Position numbers and translations under genes: made by a program
The notes under the pieces: model-generated
The model's input: only the letters and a program-made list of their open reading frames with translations
What the model was told of the DNA's origin: nothing
The model's database searches: none
In this document: in pieces, positions 5,214-6,734 of the stretch
Position numbering within the stretch: the first letter of the stretch is position 1
Layout of the letters: each line of letters opens with the position of its first letter
Assembly: GCA_020434605.1 (NCBI GenBank)
Contig: JAGRAL010000186.1
Location: forward strand, 1 to 6,734
Direction: 5' to 3'
Source: Bdellovibrionales bacterium
Lineage (GTDB): Bacteria; Bdellovibrionota; Bdellovibrionia; Bdellovibrionales; UBA840
Length of the DNA: 6,734 bases

Positions 5214-6284
5214 ATGAAATGGCTTTTGCTTCTTAGTTTTTTGCTGTCTCTGATTGCTTGTAATCATCAAGCCACCTCTCTTACAAATTCAATTCCATCA
5301 ACAGAAGGATCAAACGGCGAGGATCCAACGCCAACACCTGCTCCAACTCCGATTGTTGATGAAGGTGCCAACTTAGATGAAAAGTTATTTATCTGTTCTT
5401 CTTTAGATTTTAGTTCGATGTTAGCTCCAAAAGATCTATCAGATATTGAAATAAATGTGTTTGCTCTGGGACTAAATATTTCTGCCAGTTTTGAAGGAGT
5501 ACAGGGTTGGAAAAATATCACCAATAACTTTGATGGTATGGGGCTTAGTTTGGGTTTACTAAACCAAACTCTTGGTACGGGGAGCTTACAACCTTTGTTA
5601 GTGCGTATGCTTGAAAAGCACGAAGCAAAAATGAAAGCACAGTATAGTGAAGCTAATTATAATTCGATCAAAGCTATGGCTTTAGAATGGAAAGATGATA
5701 CAGGTTTTATTGTTAACCAGATCGAAACTGTAGATTTATTTGCACCGAATGATTCTAGGTGGAATGCTTTAGATGAAGGTGATTTTGCAAGCGTACAAGG
5801 TGCTGCAGAATCAAAGTCGGTCGCTTGGGCTTTAGGTAACATTTATCAAGATTCAAATGGTAGAGTATTTAAGGCAGATTGGAAAACGCAATTACAAACA
5901 ATGGCTAGTAGCGGGGAGTATCGAGATTTACAATTTGCAGCCGCTAGGGTCTTACACAATAAAGCTATCGGGTACGTAAATGCATTTTCTTTAAGTGAGA
6001 TTCGATCGTATTTATTTATGTTTGATATCGTGGTTCAAAATGGAGGTTTTTATCAAAAAAACTTTGATGACTTTAGGTCATTTATGGCAGCTAACCCAAA
6101 CGCTACTGAAGAACAGAAGCTTAGAGCATTATTAGCCTCTAGATTAGTGCAAGTGCGCAGTCAATACAGAGAAGATGTTAGGTCTCGTAAAGAGGGCATT
6201 ATAGATGGTCATGGACGTGTGCACCAAACAGATCGAAATTTTGAAACTGAATACTGCTATAGATCTATTGAAGTGATTAATTAA
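5214..6284 (+). CDS. Lipoprotein with putative lysozyme-like (glycan hydrolase) domain
   Basis: 356 residues. MKWLLLLSFLLSLIAC is a clean type II signal peptide: lipobox LIAC, lipidated Cys16, +2 Asn, so outer-membrane sorting is plausible. A Ser/Thr-rich and PTPTPAPTP linker (about 20-48) leads to a globular domain. Its core, ISASFEG (Glu94) followed by NFDGMGLSLG (Asp107) and GTGSLQPLL, resembles uncharacterised lysozyme-fold proteins with an SFE...FDGxGLSxGxLxxxxGxGxLQPLL pattern. The C-terminal DVRSRKEGIIDGHGRVH segment (321-337) also fits that family as I recall it. Glu94 would be the general acid and Asp107 a second catalytic or structural residue; peptidoglycan or a chitosan-like polymer would be the substrate. 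Cys61 and Cys348 are the only Cys besides Cys16 and could bridge the domain ends. The signal peptide fixes the start despite the lack of a clear Shine-Dalgarno. Its 3' end overlaps the convergent radical SAM gene. Lipoprotein call is firm; hydrolase call is moderate. Confidence 0.85.
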   Translation: MKWLLLLSFLLSLIACNHQATSLTNSIPSTEGSNGEDPTPTPAPTPIVDEGANLDEKLFICSSLDFSSMLAPKDLSDIEINVFALGLNISASFEGVQGWKNITNNFDGMGLSLGLLNQTLGTGSLQPLLVRMLEKHEAKMKAQYSEANYNSIKAMALEWKDDTGFIVNQIETVDLFAPNDSRWNALDEGDFASVQGAAESKSVAWALGNIYQDSNGRVFKADWKTQLQTMASSGEYRDLQFAAARVLHNKAIGYVNAFSLSEIRSYLFMFDIVVQNGGFYQKNFDDFRSFMAANPNATEEQKLRALLASRLVQVRSQYREDVRSRKEGIIDGHGRVHQTDRNFETEYCYRSIEVIN

Positions 6285-6734
6285 ATCTTTCGATATACTG
6301 ACATCTCTGGCAAAGATTTTCCACGAGCTTTCTTTGTTGAAAACCTTTTATAATTGCTAAAGATCTATCACTATTTAAAATTTCGTCAATCGAACTTTCG
6401 TTGATATTGCCTAAAGGAATATTACCCTCTTTATCTAAACAGCAAGGGACCACAGTACCATCCACTAAAATTCCAATATGTGATTTTAAACCGTAACAAA
6501 ATCCTTTAGTGCCAAGCACCGGTAAGTGAAGAGCTGGCCAAATAAATTCTGTGTCGTAGTGCAAGTACAAACGATTTTTAATAGGTATACTTTTTTTATG
6601 GGTTACTTCAATGTTTCGAGGTGTATTTACTCCAAAGTGGTCCTCAATCTTTTTAAGCATATCTATGTTTTTCATAGATGTACCTCGGGTATCTTGTAAG
6701 TTCCATAGACGATAATTTATATATAAATCAGGCC
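6277..6734 (-). CDS. Radical SAM/SPASM domain protein, C-terminal part (5' end outside window)
   Basis: The frame is open on the minus strand from the right edge to TAA at 6279-6277, giving 151 visible residues. An internal ATG at 6675 is not the start: the frame continues upstream as PDLYINYRLWNLQDTRGTS, and YRLWNL is typical of the segment after the radical SAM barrel core in SPASM proteins. The C-terminus is a SPASM-type cluster domain: GFCYG, then a strand and turn with DGTVVPCC, then LGNI, an eil helix, and LCQRC. These Cys would bind an auxiliary Fe-S cluster. The CxxxCxxC motif that binds the SAM cluster must lie beyond the window. SPASM enzymes modify peptides, proteins or small molecules; the substrate here cannot be told. 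The last 8 bp overlap the lipoprotein gene tail to tail. Confidence 0.85.
   Translation of the reverse strand, partial: PDLYINYRLWNLQDTRGTSMKNIDMLKKIEDHFGVNTPRNIEVTHKKSIPIKNRLYLHYDTEFIWPALHLPVLGTKGFCYGLKSHIGILVDGTVVPCCLDKEGNIPLGNINESSIDEILNSDRSLAIIKGFQQRKLVENLCQRCQYIERFN

Noticed and set aside
5267..5842. Minus-strand open frames inside the lipoprotein gene
   Set aside because: Shadows of the plus-strand coding sequence; the lipoprotein signal and domain motifs support only the plus strand.
1..6734. CRISPR arrays, tRNA or rRNA genes, insertion sequences
   Set aside because: No regularly spaced repeats, no tRNA-like cloverleaf seen, no transposase or terminal inverted repeats.

Overview
The window is about 40% GC by eye, densely coded and bacterial. 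It is rich in exported proteins: an S8 protease, a very large type IV prepilin-like protein, a small membrane protein and a lipoprotein. A predatory or surface-living Bdellovibrionota-like bacterium of low GC would fit, judging from the style of the S8 protease (GTSQATAFV serine motif), the prepilin and the Pro/Thr-linkered lipoprotein. This placement is inference; no rRNA or marker gene is present to prove it.

Layout. Positions 1-86 hold the last 27 codons of a plus-strand gene, apparently the C-terminal membrane helix of an unknown protein. A strong GC-rich hairpin with a T-tract on the minus strand (104-148) terminates the minus-strand S8 (subtilisin-like) protease gene at 159-1373. The region 1374-1604 is a divergent promoter region. 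It has a sigma70-like candidate for the protease on the minus strand. On the plus strand it has a perfect extended -10 box (TGTTATAAT) and a 7-bp inverted repeat. The long plus-strand gene that follows (start placed at 1605, stop at 4664) is the most unusual item. It has a canonical class III (type IV pilin) signal, then about 1000 residues of extracellular-type sequence: an Ig-like region, a very Cys-rich region, a Pro/Thr linker, two thrombospondin type 1 (TSP1) repeats and another Cys-rich tail.

Downstream, after a 102-bp spacer with a phased set of GTATTTT/AAAATAC half-sites, come a 113-residue four-helix membrane protein (4767-5108) and a 356-residue lipoprotein (5214-6284). The lipoprotein carries a probable lysozyme-like domain, with a candidate Glu and an FDGxGLSxG motif. 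Its 3' end overlaps by 8 bp, at the palindrome TTAATTAA, with a convergent minus-strand radical SAM/SPASM gene whose 5' end lies beyond the right edge.

How they may work together (inference): the divergent protease and giant prepilin share one control region and both act outside the cytoplasm. The protease could therefore process the pilin-like adhesin or serve the same surface or prey-contact programme. The lipoprotein may act on peptidoglycan or a related glycan. The membrane protein and the radical SAM gene have no visible functional tie to the rest.
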